From Bog-473 sp035551835 (lineage in GTDB: Bacteria; Actinomycetota; Acidimicrobiia; Acidimicrobiales; RAAP-2), in NCBI GenBank assembly GCA_035551835.1, contig DASZMN010000032.1, positions 1 through 64,000 of the forward strand: 64,000 nt of DNA. Direction: 5' to 3'. Shown here one piece after another: positions 34,570-43,032 of the stretch. Position 1 is the first letter of the stretch; each line of letters begins with the position of its first letter. The position numbers and the translations under genes were made by a program. Below the pieces are notes generated by a model, which saw nothing but the letters and a program-made list of their open reading frames with translations, was not told the DNA's origin and ran no database searches.

Positions 34570-35682
34570 ATGGTCGCCGTGATCTTGGCTTTGTCGGAGC
34601 GAGCGCGCGGAATCGGGCGAGGCGCGATCATCGGGGCCGTGGTGACGGCCGCCGTGCTCGCGTGGCCCGCGGTCGCCTCGGGCGCAACGACCGTACGCGT
34701 CGCGCCGGGGGCGACGCTGCTCGGTATTGCCGACGAGTACGGCACGACCGTCGCCGCCTTGGCGGCCGCCAACAACTTGAGTGACCCGAACAACATCGTG
34801 ATCGGCTCCGTGCTGCGGATCCCCGGACCAGGGACGCCTGAGCAGGCGGCCGTCACGGCGTCGGGGCCATCAGATGGAAGCGTCGTGGTCGCAGCCGGAG
34901 ACACCTTGTTGGGGATTGCTCGTCAGTACGGCACCACGGTCCAAGCGTTGGCGACGGTGAATAATCTGACCGATCCGAACAGGGTCATCATCGGAACGCG
35001 GCTCACTATCCCCGGAGTCGGCGCGTCGGCGGCCGGACCGGTTCCAGCGGGGACCTCTGGCGTCACCATGGTGACCATCTCTCCGGGACAGACACTCTCT
35101 TCGATCGCCGCCGATCACGGCACCACCGTCGCGATGCTCGAGGCCGTGAACGGCATCGTCCATCCCAATTTCATCGTGTCTGGAATGGAGTTGCGGCTCC
35201 CCTCGGCGGGTACGAGTACCAATGCCCTGGCGTCCGACAGTGTCCCGACACCGAGCGCGCTACCTGCAGGGCTCCAGGCCTACCCCGGCCGGGTCGCCTT
35301 GCGATCCCTTTTCGTCCACTGGGCCGGTCTGGAGAGTGTCAGTCCAGCGTTGTTGGAAGCGATGTGCTGGTGGGAGTCCGGCTGGCAGACCTCTATCTCA
35401 TCCGTCACCGGCGCTCTGGGCGTCTGCCAACTCGAGCCCACGACCGTGACCGATCTTCAGGCTCAGCTGGGACGGCCCAACCTCGACCCGAATGTTGCCT
35501 CGGACAACATCGAAATGGCGGCGGTCTTCCTTCACCATCTCCTGGTTGCCACCGGCGGCGATGCGTCCATGGCCCTGGCCGGCTACTACCAGGGCCTGGC
35601 TTCCGTCCAGAGTGCCGGCCTCTTCCCGTCAACCAAGCAGTACGTGAAGGGGATCCTGGCCTACGTGCCCTCATTCAGCTGA
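34570..35682 (+). CDS. Exported LysM-repeat protein with transglycosylase-like domain
   Basis: 370 residues. A signal peptide ('IIGAVVTAAVLAWPAVASGA') ends near residue 39. Three LysM peptidoglycan-binding domains follow, each with a 'GDTLLGIARQYGTTVQAL'-type core ('VAPGATLLGIADEYGTT', 'VAAGDTLLGIARQYGTT', 'ISPGQTLSSIAADHGTT'). A Thr/Pro linker leads to a lytic transglycosylase-like domain with catalytic Glu in 'EAMCWWESGWQ' and 'GALGVCQLEP'. It probably cuts or remodels cell-wall glycan. The 226 nt upstream are non-coding; no c-di-AMP riboswitch was convincing. It is monocistronic. Confidence 0.88.
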   Translation: MVAVILALSERARGIGRGAIIGAVVTAAVLAWPAVASGATTVRVAPGATLLGIADEYGTTVAALAAANNLSDPNNIVIGSVLRIPGPGTPEQAAVTASGPSDGSVVVAAGDTLLGIARQYGTTVQALATVNNLTDPNRVIIGTRLTIPGVGASAAGPVPAGTSGVTMVTISPGQTLSSIAADHGTTVAMLEAVNGIVHPNFIVSGMELRLPSAGTSTNALASDSVPTPSALPAGLQAYPGRVALRSLFVHWAGLESVSPALLEAMCWWESGWQTSISSVTGALGVCQLEPTTVTDLQAQLGRPNLDPNVASDNIEMAAVFLHHLLVATGGDASMALAGYYQGLASVQSAGLFPSTKQYVKGILAYVPSFS

Positions 35683-35685
35683 GGG

Positions 35686-35899
35686 ACGATTCGGGGGTCC
35701 TTGAAATGACCGACCATGAGTCCATTGGGTGATGTCACGGGGCCCATGACCCGGGTTCCCCCGAGATCCTCGGCACGCGGCAACGCAGCTCCGACGTCGG
35801 GCACCCCGACGTAGAACACGGCGTGGCTCTCATAGCCCGGTCCGCCGCCGACTCCACCGCGGATGCCCGTCCCGTCGTCGGTGGTTGTCTTTACTGGAT
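35686..35899 (-). pseudogene. VOC-family protein, C-terminal part only
   Basis: A minus-strand frame reads 'TTTDDGTGIRGGVGGG', 'AVFYVGVPDVGAALPRAEDL', 'GTRVMGPVTSPNGLMVGHF' and then 'KDP', where the usual EGNLIG end is replaced by unrelated sequence. This matches the C-terminal half of a single-domain VOC protein truncated at both ends: no start codon fits, and the N-terminal half is missing. It overlaps no real gene and sits between the LysM gene and the DsbA-like gene. It is a decayed remnant. Confidence 0.6.
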
Positions 35900-35961
35900 A
35901 CCCCGTGATTGACCCCGGGCTACCGCTGTCGGGGCAGGGGGGACGGCGTGTCCTCCGAAGC

Positions 35962-36579
35962 TCAGTCGAAGCTGGGCCGGTCCTTGCGCGTGCGCTTGAG
36001 CTCGTAGAAGCCCTCGGTCCCGGTGCACAGCAGCACGCCGTCCCACAGACGGCCGGCCGCCTCGCCCTTGGGCGCCGGCGTGACCACCGGGCCGAAGATG
36101 GCCTGGCCGTTGTAGTGGATGACCGGGGTGCCGACGTCGTAGCCGACCGGGTCCATCCCGGCGCGGTGCGACGCCTCGAGTGCGCCGTCGAACTCCTCGG
36201 AGGTGGCCGCGTCGGCGAGCGACGCCGGCAGGCCGAGCTCGTCGAGCGCCTCGGGCACGATCTTGGGCCGCTCGGCCTCGTCGCGGCCCCGCCCCTGCAC
36301 GTGGATCCGGGTACCGAGCGCGGTGTAGAGCGGCTCGAGGATGTCGCGGCCCTTGAGCTGTTCGGCCGCGATGCAGACGCGCACCGGCCCCTTGGCCAGT
36401 GACATGCGCGCTCGATACTCGTCGGTGAGGCCCTCGCGGTCGGCGTTGAGGATGGCGAGCGACATCACGTGCCACTCGGTGTGGATGTCGCGCACCTTCT
36501 CGACCTCGAGCATCCAGCGCGAGGTGATCCAGGCCCACGGGCAGAGCGGGTCGAACCAGAAGTCAGCGGTGTCTTTCAT
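35962..36579 (-). CDS. Rv2466c-like DsbA-fold nitroreductase, single-cysteine variant
   Basis: 205 residues from ATG 36579 with GGAGG upstream. It closely matches mycobacterial Rv2466c as I recall it: 'DFWFDPLCPWAWITSRWML', 'HVMSLAILNADREGL', 'GPVRVCIAAEQLKG', 'DVGTPVIHYNGQAIFGPVV' and 'ELKRTRKDRPSFD'. In Rv2466c the active site is CPWC; here it is CPWA (Cys13-Pro-Trp-Ala16), so the resolving Cys is gone. Rv2466c is a mycothiol-dependent reductase; this one could work through a mixed disulfide with mycothiol (inference). The start overlaps the SDR stop (ATGA). Confidence 0.85.
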   Translation of the reverse strand: MKDTADFWFDPLCPWAWITSRWMLEVEKVRDIHTEWHVMSLAILNADREGLTDEYRARMSLAKGPVRVCIAAEQLKGRDILEPLYTALGTRIHVQGRGRDEAERPKIVPEALDELGLPASLADAATSEEFDGALEASHRAGMDPVGYDVGTPVIHYNGQAIFGPVVTPAPKGEAAGRLWDGVLLCTGTEGFYELKRTRKDRPSFD

Positions 36580-37328
36580 GGGATTCCTCCGTCGACGCGT
36601 AGGACGGCGCCCGTCACGAAGCTTGAGGCGTCCGTCGCCAGGAACATCGCGGCCCCCACGATCTCGGGGGGCTCTCCGGCCCGGCCCAGTGCGTGGTGCG
36701 GCATGCCGCGCTCGAGGATCTTGGGGTCCCAGGCCTTCGAGATGTCGGTCAGGAAAGGTCCCGCCATGATGCAGTTGACCCGCACCGTCGGCCCGAAGGC
36801 CTTGGCGAAGCCTTCGGTGAGCGCGTTCAGCCCGGCCTTGGCGGCGTCGTAGGGCAACATGTGCGGCGCCGGCCGGATGGACCCCGTGCTCGAGACGTTG
36901 ATGATGGATCCACCATATGGGCCGTCGGCCATTCGCGTGCCGACCAGCGCGGTGAGGCGGAAGGGGCCCTTGAGGTTGACCCCGAGCGTCTTGTCCCACA
37001 GCTCCTCGCTCGCCGAGGTCAGGTCGGGATAGAGCGGCGACATTCCGGCGTTGTTCACCAGCACGTCCACCTGGCCGAACGTGTCGTAGGCCTGCTCGAC
37101 CAGCCCGTCGAGCTCGTCCCAGTGGCCGACGTGGCACGCCACCGGCAGCGCGCGCCGGCCCATGGCCTCGACCTCGGCCGCCACCTCGGCGCAGCTGTCG
37201 ATCTTGCGGCTGGCGACAACCAGGTCGGCGCCCGCGCCGGCGAAGGCCAGCGCCATCTCGCGGCCGAGCCCGCGGCTGCCGCCCGTGACCAGGGCCACCT
37301 TGCCCGCCAGCGCGCCGTCCTTTGCCAT
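36576..37328 (-). CDS. Short-chain dehydrogenase/reductase
   Basis: 250 residues. It has the cofactor motif 'VTGGSRGLGREMAL', 'NNAGMSP', the active-site Ser in 'INVSSTGS', Tyr-x3-Lys in 'YDAAKAGLNAL', and a C-terminal 'FVTGAVLRVDGG'. This is a classical SDR acting on a hydroxyl/keto group with NAD(P). It lies upstream of the Rv2466c-like gene with a 4-nt overlap and downstream of a peptidase gene. ATG 37328. The substrate is unknown. Confidence 0.9.
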   Translation of the reverse strand: MAKDGALAGKVALVTGGSRGLGREMALAFAGAGADLVVASRKIDSCAEVAAEVEAMGRRALPVACHVGHWDELDGLVEQAYDTFGQVDVLVNNAGMSPLYPDLTSASEELWDKTLGVNLKGPFRLTALVGTRMADGPYGGSIINVSSTGSIRPAPHMLPYDAAKAGLNALTEGFAKAFGPTVRVNCIMAGPFLTDISKAWDPKILERGMPHHALGRAGEPPEIVGAAMFLATDASSFVTGAVLRVDGGIP

Positions 37329-37340
37329 GTCGCCTCCTGT

Positions 37341-37379
37341 CGTCTCTACTGCTCGTCTCTACTGCTCGTCTCGACTGCG
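37341..37379. repeat. 13-bp direct repeat, three units
   Basis: CGTCTCTACTGCT occurs twice head to tail (37341-37353 and 37354-37366), with a third partly changed copy CGTCTCGACTGCG (37367-37379). It fills the gap between the M20 peptidase stop and the SDR start. Its function is unknown; it may be slippage-prone. Confidence 0.75.
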
Positions 37380-37380
37380 T

Positions 37381-38745
37381 CTACGGCGCCTGCAGCAGCT
37401 CGGCCACCAGGTGGGTGACCGCCTTGCCCATCGGGATGTGCAGCGACTCGTTCGGCCCGTGTGCGTTGGAGTGCGGGCCGAGCACGCCGGTGGCCACGAA
37501 CTGGGTCTCGGGGAACCCTCGCTGCAGGTCGGCCAGGAACGGGATGGAGCCCCCTTCGCCCACCGCGCCCGGGGGGCGCCCGAAGCGCTCGGTGGACACC
37601 CGGGCCAGGGTCGCCGCGACAGCCTCGTCGAGTGGTGGGGCCACCCAGCCCTGCGCCACCCCCTCGACGTCGATGGTGACGTGCGCGCCCTCGTCGGTCC
37701 GGATGGCCGAGATGAGCGCGTCGCACGCCGCCTGCGCGTCCACGTCAGGCGGCAGACGCAGCGAGAGCTTGAGCGTCGTCGACGGCCGCAGCACGTTGCC
37801 GCCGTCGCGCGGCGCGGGCAACCCGTCGGCGCCGACCACCTCGAGCGCGGCGCCCCATGTCCGCGCCGCCAGCCGCGCCAACGGGTCGGCCCCGAGGAGG
37901 TGCAGCCCGTCGACCACCGGCGCCGCGCTGTCGGGGAACTCCGCGGCGAGGGCCTCGAGGTTGGCCCGGTGCGCGTCGGGCATCCCCGCCCCCGCCAGCT
38001 CGGGCAGGAGGATGCGGCCGTCGACCTCGTCCTCGATCCCCGACAGGATGCGCCGCAAGATACGGAACGACGACGGCACCACACCGCCGCCCTGCCCGCT
38101 GTGGATGCCCTCGGTCAACACGTCCACCCTCACGGTGACGACGAGGTTCCCGCGCAGCGACGTCGTCAGCCAGAGCCGGTCGTAGCTCAGCCCGCCCGAA
38201 TCGAGACAGAGCACGAGCCGCGGCGTCCCGATGCGCGCCCCCAGGTGCTCGAGGTAGGCGGCCAGGTCGGGACTGCCGCTCTCCTCGCTCGCCTCGATGA
38301 GGACCAGGACGCGGCCGTGCCCACCGCCCGCTTCCAGCAGACCCGTCACGGCGGCGAACGTCGAGTAGCCGTCGTCGGCCGTGCCCCGCCCGTAGAGCAG
38401 GTCGCCCTCGCGCACCGGCTCGTAGGGCGCCAGCCCGGCGCGCCACGCGCCGAGCGGCGGCTGCTTGTCCATGTGGCCGTAGATCACGATCGGGTCCCCG
38501 GTGCCGCCGTTGTCGACGAGCAACACGGGGGTGCGCCCGGGGAGCTGGACGATCTCGGTCTGCAGCGTGGCGTCTTGCGCGCGCACCCAGTCGCGCAGCA
38601 GCTCGGCCGCCGCCGCGATCGCGCCGCGCTCGGCCCAGTCGGGGTCGAAGGCGGGGGAGAGGCAGGGGATGCGGGTGTACTCGGAGAGCGCGGGGAGGAT
38701 CCGCTCCTCCCAGGCGGCGTCGATGGCGTCGATCGAGTCGGACAT
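37381..38745 (-). CDS. M20-family metallopeptidase
   Basis: 454 residues. The metal-ligand motifs are 'VIYGHMDKQPPL' (His-x-Asp), 'LYGRGTADDGYS' (Asp), 'IEASEESGSPD' (Glu-Glu), 'LCLDSGG' (Asp) and 'GPHSNAHGPNE' (His). A dimerisation domain carries 'GIHSGQGGG'. Such enzymes are cytosolic dipeptidases, acylases or deacetylases using two zinc ions; the substrate is unknown. It is followed 52 nt later by an SDR on the same strand, with a 13-bp repeat between. ATG 38745 starts 7 nt after the SRPBCC gene stops, so they probably share an operon. Confidence 0.9.
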   Translation of the reverse strand: MSDSIDAIDAAWEERILPALSEYTRIPCLSPAFDPDWAERGAIAAAAELLRDWVRAQDATLQTEIVQLPGRTPVLLVDNGGTGDPIVIYGHMDKQPPLGAWRAGLAPYEPVREGDLLYGRGTADDGYSTFAAVTGLLEAGGGHGRVLVLIEASEESGSPDLAAYLEHLGARIGTPRLVLCLDSGGLSYDRLWLTTSLRGNLVVTVRVDVLTEGIHSGQGGGVVPSSFRILRRILSGIEDEVDGRILLPELAGAGMPDAHRANLEALAAEFPDSAAPVVDGLHLLGADPLARLAARTWGAALEVVGADGLPAPRDGGNVLRPSTTLKLSLRLPPDVDAQAACDALISAIRTDEGAHVTIDVEGVAQGWVAPPLDEAVAATLARVSTERFGRPPGAVGEGGSIPFLADLQRGFPETQFVATGVLGPHSNAHGPNESLHIPMGKAVTHLVAELLQAP

Positions 38746-38752
38746 GCGCCGA

Positions 38753-39223
38753 TCAGGCCCCCGGGGTCTCGGTGAGCTCCGCCAGCCGCCCGAGCGTCTT
38801 GGTCATGGCCGCCGCCGTCTGTTTTCCCACCGGGCCGGCCCGGAGCATGAAGCGCTGCTTGTCCTGAGTGATGTCCCAGCTCTCGCGGACGCGGGTCCCG
38901 CCGTCGGTGCCCTCGAGCTCGTAGCGCCAGACGCGCCCGCCGACGAAGCGCCCGAACGGCCCGGACAGGACGGTCTGCCAGGCGATCCGCCGGTCCCGCT
39001 CGTACTCGATCACCGTGTTGGTCATGGAGTACGGCACGCCGAGCCTCATCGCCATACCGAAGGTCGAGCCGAGGGCCAGCTGCTGGGTCGCCCCGGGCTT
39101 GAGGTGCTGTACCGACCCCGAGCCGTCGATCTCGGGATGGCGCGACGCGTCGGCCACGATGGCGAAGATGTCGGCGGCGGGCGCCTTGATCACCCGCTCG
39201 ACGCTGACGACGTTGTCTCCCAC
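38753..39223 (-). CDS. SRPBCC/START-like ligand-binding protein
   Basis: 156 residues. The fold shows in 'VSVERVIKAPAADIFAIVAD', 'SRHPEIDGSGSVQHL' and later strands 'RRIAWQTVLSG', 'WRYELEGTDGGTRV' and a C-terminal helix 'GKQTAAAMTKTLGRLAELT'. SRPBCC proteins bind hydrophobic ligands or act as cyclases and hydroxylase subunits; no catalytic residue is obvious. It lies just upstream of the M20 peptidase on the same strand and may bind a related substrate (inference). Confidence 0.85.
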   Translation of the reverse strand: MGDNVVSVERVIKAPAADIFAIVADASRHPEIDGSGSVQHLKPGATQQLALGSTFGMAMRLGVPYSMTNTVIEYERDRRIAWQTVLSGPFGRFVGGRVWRYELEGTDGGTRVRESWDITQDKQRFMLRAGPVGKQTAAAMTKTLGRLAELTETPGA

Positions 39224-39294
39224 GATTGCGACCTCCGGATCGGCCGGCGTCCAGCCGCCGGCTCAGGGCGATGACACTAGGGCGCACGGCGCCC

Positions 39295-39651
39295 TCAGAG
39301 CGCGTGCGCGACCAGATCGCTCAGCTGGACCCACTCGAGCGTGGCGGCGTGGGTGGACGCCAGGACGACGGGCGGGGCCGCCCCGGCCTCGAGGGCCTCC
39401 TGCCACCGCGGCGCGCACAGGCACCACTGGTCGCCCGGCCGCAGGCCGCCGAAGCCGAACTCGGGGTGCGGGGTCGAGAGATCGTTGCCGACCGAGGCCG
39501 AGAAGGTGAGGAACTCCGCCGAGACCCGCGTACAGACCGTGTGCACGCCGACGTCCTCGGCGCCGGTGTTGCAGCAGCCGTCGCGGTAGAAGCCCGTGAG
39601 CGGGTCGTAGTTGCAGGGCTGGAGCTCGTCGCCCAGGACGTTCTGTGCCAT
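39295..39651 (-). CDS. DUF2237-family protein
   Basis: 118 residues from ATG 39651, the first start after the previous stop. It matches DUF2237: 'NVLGDELQPCNYDPLTGFYR', 'DGCCNTGAEDVGVHTVCT', 'FLTFSASVGNDLSTP' and 'GDQWCLCAPRWQEALEAG'. Several conserved Cys suggest a metal or redox role, but the function is unknown. It starts 35 nt after the nitroreductase stop on the same strand. Confidence 0.9.
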   Translation of the reverse strand: MAQNVLGDELQPCNYDPLTGFYRDGCCNTGAEDVGVHTVCTRVSAEFLTFSASVGNDLSTPHPEFGFGGLRPGDQWCLCAPRWQEALEAGAAPPVVLASTHAATLEWVQLSDLVAHAL

Positions 39652-39686
39652 GCCCCATTTGACCACGGCGCCGCCGGGCGCCCGGC

Positions 39687-40391
39687 CTACCCGTCCAGCC
39701 AGCCGCCGAGCGGATCGCCTTCGTAGCGGTCGACCCAGGCGAACGAGCTGACGGGGGCGCGCGTCAAACGGCGTGCTGCGGCCACCGGGTAGCCCAGCAC
39801 GACCAGCGCGGCCGCCACCACGGTGTCGGGGATGCCGAAGAGGGCGCGCAGCTCGGACTCGCGGCTGACCGCGACGGTCGTCATGACCCCGGCGAGGTCC
39901 TCGGCGCGCGCGGCGAGCAGCAAGTTCCACACGAACGGGTAGACGGAGGCGCCGCCGACCAGCGTGTAGCGCGGCAGGTCGCGGTCCACCGTCGCCAACA
40001 CGCCGAGGTCGGCGAGGACGAGCAGGAGCGCCGGGGCCGCATCGAGCTGCTCGGCGAACCCGGGCGCGGCCGCACCGGCCTCGGCGAACCGGCCGGCCTT
40101 GGCGAGCGCCGCCGCCTCCTCGGCGCGGTCGTTGAGCGGCGACCACGGGGTCAGGCCGGCTGAGGAGAGGGCGAGGTAGTCGTACCAACCCGAGACGTAG
40201 AGGTCGCGCAGGGCGATCCGAGCCGTGGGGTCCTTGACCACGATGACGCGCCAGCCCTGACGGTTGCCGCCGCTCGGGGCGAAGCGGGCCGTCTCGAGGA
40301 GACGGGCCAGCACCTCGTCGGGCACCGGCTCGTCGCGGAACTCGCGCACGGCCCCGGTGCTGCGCAGCGTGGTGAGGAGATCGAGGTCCAC
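39687..40391 (-). CDS. Nitroreductase-family flavoprotein
   Basis: 234 residues from GTG 40391. It has the family order: 'VREFRDEPVPDEVLARLLE', 'ARFAPSGGNRQGWRVIVVKD' (FMN contact), then a C-terminal 'VVAAALVVLGYPVA'. It probably uses FMN and NAD(P)H to reduce nitro or quinone groups. TACGGT lies 9 nt before the GTG and no good ribosome site is present. It diverges from the nitronate monooxygenase with 39 nt between start codons, so both may be controlled together. The frame is open far upstream but overlaps that gene. Confidence 0.85.
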   Translation of the reverse strand: MDLDLLTTLRSTGAVREFRDEPVPDEVLARLLETARFAPSGGNRQGWRVIVVKDPTARIALRDLYVSGWYDYLALSSAGLTPWSPLNDRAEEAAALAKAGRFAEAGAAAPGFAEQLDAAPALLLVLADLGVLATVDRDLPRYTLVGGASVYPFVWNLLLAARAEDLAGVMTTVAVSRESELRALFGIPDTVVAAALVVLGYPVAAARRLTRAPVSSFAWVDRYEGDPLGGWLDG

Positions 40392-40430
40392 GAGTTGCCC
40401 ACCGTAGCGGTCGCTGGTTATCTCTGAGGG

Positions 40431-41486
40431 ATGACGGTGCACGCGGGCGTCGAGGGTCTCGAGCGGCTGCGCGCGTTGGCCCGCTGGCCGCTGGCGGTGT
40501 CGCCCATGGCCGGCGGCCCTTCCACCGTCGACCTGGTGGTGGCCGCCTCGCGGGCGGGCGCGTTCGCCTTCCTCGCCGGTGGCTACAAGAAGGCGGACGA
40601 GCTGCGCGCCGACATGGCCGCGGTAGCCGCAGCCGGTGTGGCCGCGTGCGGCGTCAACCTGTTCGTGCCGGGCCGGCCCACCGAGGTGCCGCACCGCCTC
40701 GAGGCCTACCTGTCGTCGCTGCGGTCGCTCGCTGGGTCGCTCGGTGCCGAGCTCGGCCCGGCGTCGTGGGACGACGACGACTACCCGCGCAAGCTCGAGC
40801 TCGTGCTGGCCGACCCGCCCCCCGCCGTCAGCTTCACGTTCGGGGTGCCCGAGCCCGAGGCCGTGCGCGCGTTGCAGCGGGCGGGCGCGCTGGTCATGGT
40901 GACGGTGACCACCCCCGAGGAGGCGGCGCTCGCCCTGCGCGTCGCCCCCGACGCCCTCTGCCTCCAGGGTGCCGAGGCGGGTGCGCACCGCGGCAGCTTC
41001 GCCAACGACGACCGCCCGGACGCCGACCGGCCCCTGCGCGCGCTTCTCGCCGCGGTCCGGCGCCGCACCCTGGTGCCGCTGGTGGCGGCCGGCGGCGTGG
41101 CCGGCCCGGGCGACGTGGTCGACCTGTTGGCCCGGGGTGCGGCCCTCGTCCAGACGGGGACGGCGTTCCTCCGCTGCCCCGAGTCCGGGGCGCAGCCGGC
41201 GGCCAAGGACGCGCTGGCCGACGAGGCCTACGGGGTTACCGCCGTCACCCGGGCCTTCAGCGGACGGCGAGCGCGCGCCCTCGTCAACGCCATGGTGCGC
41301 GAGCACCCCGACGCGCCGCCGGCCTATCCCGAGATCAACAACGCCACGCGCCCGCTGCGCGCCGCGGCGGCGCGGGCCGGTGATCCCGCCCACATGAGCC
41401 TCTACGCCGGCACCGGCTTCCGGGCGGCCGGGGCGCGCCCGGCGGCCGAGGTCGTCGAGTGGCTGGTGTCAGGATGGCGGCGGTGA
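40431..41486 (+). CDS. Nitronate monooxygenase (2-nitropropane dioxygenase-type)
   Basis: 351 residues of TIM-barrel fold. 'PLAVSPMAGGPS' and 'VNLFVPGRP' form the FMN-binding N-terminal strands; 'LQGAEAGAHRGSF' carries the catalytic-region His, and 'LVAAGGVAGPGDVV' and 'GTAFLRCPESG' bind FMN phosphate. The enzyme oxidises alkyl nitronates to carbonyl compounds and nitrite. The facing nitroreductase suggests a shared role against nitro compounds (inference). ATG 40431; the stop overlaps the next ORF by 4 nt. Confidence 0.9.
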   Translation: MTVHAGVEGLERLRALARWPLAVSPMAGGPSTVDLVVAASRAGAFAFLAGGYKKADELRADMAAVAAAGVAACGVNLFVPGRPTEVPHRLEAYLSSLRSLAGSLGAELGPASWDDDDYPRKLELVLADPPPAVSFTFGVPEPEAVRALQRAGALVMVTVTTPEEAALALRVAPDALCLQGAEAGAHRGSFANDDRPDADRPLRALLAAVRRRTLVPLVAAGGVAGPGDVVDLLARGAALVQTGTAFLRCPESGAQPAAKDALADEAYGVTAVTRAFSGRRARALVNAMVREHPDAPPAYPEINNATRPLRAAAARAGDPAHMSLYAGTGFRAAGARPAAEVVEWLVSGWRR

Positions 41487-41968
41487 CGAGCCGCCGGCAG
41501 ACGAAGACGATGGAGTTCACACCGCCCGAGATCGACGGCGTCGCCGCCGAGCTGGCGTCGTTGCGCGACGCCGGCGACGGTTGGCTCAATCTTCTGCCGG
41601 GGATCGTCGAGGGGGCGGTGGAGGTCGAGGCGCCGACGGGCCTGTTCGCCTTCTTCGGGACGCGGCAGCCGCCCGTAACGATGGCCACCGTGATGCCGGC
41701 GCACGCGACGCAGCGCCACGTGGAGGGCATGTCGGTCGGGCTCATGCACCCCACGGGGGGCCGGGCGATCGCGCGGCTGGCCGAGGCGGGGGTGCGGGTG
41801 CCCGATGGGTGGGTGGTGCGCCAGGACCACGCGCGCCGCGGGTTGGTGCTGCGCGCGTCGCCCGAAGCGCCGCCGGCCTCCGTCGTCGGCTGGTGCGTGC
41901 AGGCGGGCACGACGCTGTGCATGACCGACATGACGGGCCAGTGGCAAGCCGTCGTGTACCTGCCGTAG
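41483..41968 (+). CDS. Hypothetical protein coupled to nitronate monooxygenase
   Basis: 161 residues from GTG 41483, whose GTGA overlaps the previous stop; ATG 41474 and ATG 41510 are other possible starts. It contains 'LASLRDAGDGWLNLLPGIVE', 'GLFAFFGTRQPPVTMATVMP' and 'GWCVQAGTTLCMTDMTGQWQ'. No family is recognised. It is small and soluble, with aromatic residues and one Cys near the C-terminus. Translational coupling and position suggest it acts with the nitronate enzyme or the phosphotransferase 14 nt downstream, but this is unproven. Confidence 0.7.
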   Translation: MTSRRQTKTMEFTPPEIDGVAAELASLRDAGDGWLNLLPGIVEGAVEVEAPTGLFAFFGTRQPPVTMATVMPAHATQRHVEGMSVGLMHPTGGRAIARLAEAGVRVPDGWVVRQDHARRGLVLRASPEAPPASVVGWCVQAGTTLCMTDMTGQWQAVVYLP

Positions 41969-41982
41969 AGGGATCGGGGCCC

Positions 41983-43032
41983 ATGGCAACCGGGGAGCGG
42001 CGAGACGACGCGGCGCTGGCGGAGGGCTTGGCCCGGTGGGTGGCGGCGCGGCCCGAGGCGGTCCCGGGCGTCGAGGCGGGCGGGCCGGCCAGGATCGAGC
42101 GGCTCGAGCACGCCGAGGGCGGCCTGGCCAACGAGACGTTGCTCGTCGAGTTCGGGGCCGGCCGGGGCGGGATGGTGGTGCGCCTCCCGCCGCTCGACCC
42201 CACCTTCCCCGACTACGACCTGGGGCCGCAGGCCGCGGTGCAGAACGCGGTGGCCGCCTTCGGCGTGCCGGCGCCGGCCCCGGCCGTCGTCGAGACCGAC
42301 CCCTCGTGGCTCGGCACGCCCTTCCTCGCCATGCCGCGGGTGCGCGGTGACATCGCGGGCCCGGCGCCGGTGTTCGATCCCTACGTGCGCGACGTCGGAC
42401 CGGCGCGCCAGCGCGTGCTGCACGACGGGCTGATCGACGCGGTGGCCGCCGTGCACTCCGTCCCGTGGCGGGCGGCCGGCCTCGAGTTGGTGCTGGCGGG
42501 CCCGCGGCTCACCGACGCGCTCGACCGCTGGTCCGCCTACGTCGAGTGGTCCGCGCGGGGCGACGCGCTGCCCGCGCTGGTCGAGGCGCTCGACTGGTGC
42601 CGCCGTCACCGCCCGCCCGAGCGCGAGGCCGTGTTGCTCTGGGGCGACGTGCGCCTCGGCAACCTCGTCTTCGACGACGCACGCCACGTGGTCGCCGTGC
42701 TCGACTGGGACCTCGCCGCGCTCGGCCCGCGCGAGATGGACCTCGGCTGGCACTTCGGGCTCGAGTTCATGATGGAGGAGCTCTTCGGCCAGCGGGTGGC
42801 CGGATTCCCCACGAGGTCCGAGACGCTCGAACGCTACGAGCGGCGCACCGGGGCCGAGGTGCACGACCTCGCCTGGCACGAGGTCTTCGCCTTGGCCCGG
42901 GCCCTCGCCATCAACGACCGCCACCAGCGCATCACCGGCGACCCGCGCCGGCGCGAGAACCCGATGGGCGACATCCTGCGCGCCCGCCTCGGGGTGGCGG
43001 CGGACGAGGATCGGAGCGGCCGGTCCGCTTAG
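41983..43032 (+). CDS. Aminoglycoside phosphotransferase-family kinase
   Basis: 349 residues from ATG 41983. Kinase-fold motifs are 'RIERLEHAEGGLANETLLVE', 'GGMVVRLPP', the Brenner motif 'LLWGDVRLGNLVFDD' (catalytic Asp and Asn), and 'VVAVLDWDLAALGPREMDLG' (metal-binding Asp). The family phosphorylates small molecules; in actinobacterial catabolic clusters related genes sit beside acyl-CoA enzymes, so this is not necessarily a resistance gene. It is the third gene after the nitronate monooxygenase and overlaps the convergent membrane-protein gene by 4 nt. Confidence 0.88.
   Translation: MATGERRDDAALAEGLARWVAARPEAVPGVEAGGPARIERLEHAEGGLANETLLVEFGAGRGGMVVRLPPLDPTFPDYDLGPQAAVQNAVAAFGVPAPAPAVVETDPSWLGTPFLAMPRVRGDIAGPAPVFDPYVRDVGPARQRVLHDGLIDAVAAVHSVPWRAAGLELVLAGPRLTDALDRWSAYVEWSARGDALPALVEALDWCRRHRPPEREAVLLWGDVRLGNLVFDDARHVVAVLDWDLAALGPREMDLGWHFGLEFMMEELFGQRVAGFPTRSETLERYERRTGAEVHDLAWHEVFALARALAINDRHQRITGDPRRRENPMGDILRARLGVAADEDRSGRSA

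Noticed and set aside
41983..43032. Aminoglycoside-resistance gene
   Set aside because: It has the kinase fold, but the context is catabolic and family members mostly have other substrates.
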